DNA of 5,570 nt. It comes from Verrucomicrobiota bacterium (GTDB taxonomy: Bacteria > Verrucomicrobiota > Verrucomicrobiia > Chthoniobacterales > JAFAMB01). The stretch spans positions 1 through 5,570 of the forward strand of contig JAFAXJ010000096.1 of NCBI GenBank assembly GCA_019241095.1, in the 5' to 3' direction. A model generated the notes under the pieces. The model saw only the letters and a list, made by a program, of their open reading frames with translations. It was not told the origin of the DNA and ran no database searches. The number at the start of each line of letters is the position of its first letter. Position 1 is the first letter of the stretch. Made by a program: the position numbers and the translations under genes. Shown one piece after another: positions 5,472 to 5,570 of the stretch.

Positions 5472-5570
5472 ATGGTTAGCCGTAAAGGCAGTCAACAGGC
5501 CCGAGAGAAGTTAGTTCGGAAGATAGCTCCTAAACAGACTAACTCCATGTCGGCTACCATCGATCTGCTG
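5472..5570 (+). CDS. 5' end of a gene running off the window, unknown product
   Basis: The first 33 codons from the ATG at 5472 stay open to the last base; a TAA at 5460-5462 closes the frame upstream. The peptide begins MVSRKGSQQAREKLVRKIAP, is strongly basic, and continues with a polar stretch and an MSATIDLL segment. A basic tail followed by a hydrophobic, helix-like 'ATIDLL' is reminiscent of small DNA-binding proteins such as those with a DUF3489-type winged helix (which start '...K.A.VI.LL.R..GAT...'), but too little is visible to assign a family. Support for a real gene comes from the well-spaced promoter 26 bases upstream of the start codon. No clear Shine-Dalgarno sequence is present. 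Confidence 0.45.
   Translation, partial: MVSRKGSQQAREKLVRKIAPKQTNSMSATIDLL

Noticed and set aside
1..5570. CRISPR array, toxin-antitoxin pair, retron, transposon ends or phage genes
   Set aside because: No spaced direct repeats, transposase, integrase, reverse transcriptase or paired small overlapping genes were found on reading both strands.

Overview
The window looks like an accessory or loosely packed chromosomal segment from an acidobacterium of the Terriglobia (Granulicella/Edaphobacter/Terriglobus type). The lineage call rests on memory, not on a search. The first cupin (complement 1110-1505) reads almost residue for residue like the manganese cupin hydroxynitrile lyase of Granulicella tundricola, base composition is moderate, and Shine-Dalgarno signals are mostly poor. 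No rRNA, tRNA, CRISPR array, insertion sequence or integrase was recognised.

Layout. Bases 1-638 hold no convincing intact gene. A short minus-strand stretch (169-255) resembles the start of a response-regulator receiver domain that has decayed. At 690-950 is a small predicted lipoprotein. A divergent pair follows: a hydroxynitrile-lyase-like cupin on the minus strand (1110-1505) and, 87 bases away, a plus-strand aldo/keto reductase of the PdxI (YdbC) pyridoxal reductase type (1593-2516). A convergent gap with small hairpins separates the reductase from a second, unrelated single-domain cupin (complement 2693-3094). A COG1926-type phosphoribosyltransferase (best start 3340, end 3984) then converges on a cytidylate-kinase-like P-loop protein (complement 4105-4839). 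A clear intrinsic terminator lies between the two.

The last part, 4840-5471, is a gap of more than 600 bases with three stem-loops in a row at 5305-5374. It is followed by a good sigma-70-like promoter (5411-5439) and the start of a gene that runs off the window (5472-5570).

How the genes may work together. The cupin lyase and the reductase share a short divergent control region. Both families handle aldehydes: cyanohydrin cleavage or formation with a carbonyl, and NADPH reduction of pyridoxal or related aldehydes. A shared small-aldehyde detoxification or vitamin B6 context is possible but is inference. The phosphoribosyltransferase and the kinase-like protein both belong to nucleotide-handling superfamilies of unknown substrate. 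No strongly supported new multi-gene system is visible. The items most worth a second look are the natural His at position 110 of the lyase, the lyase/reductase pairing, and the triple stem-loop before the terminal gene.
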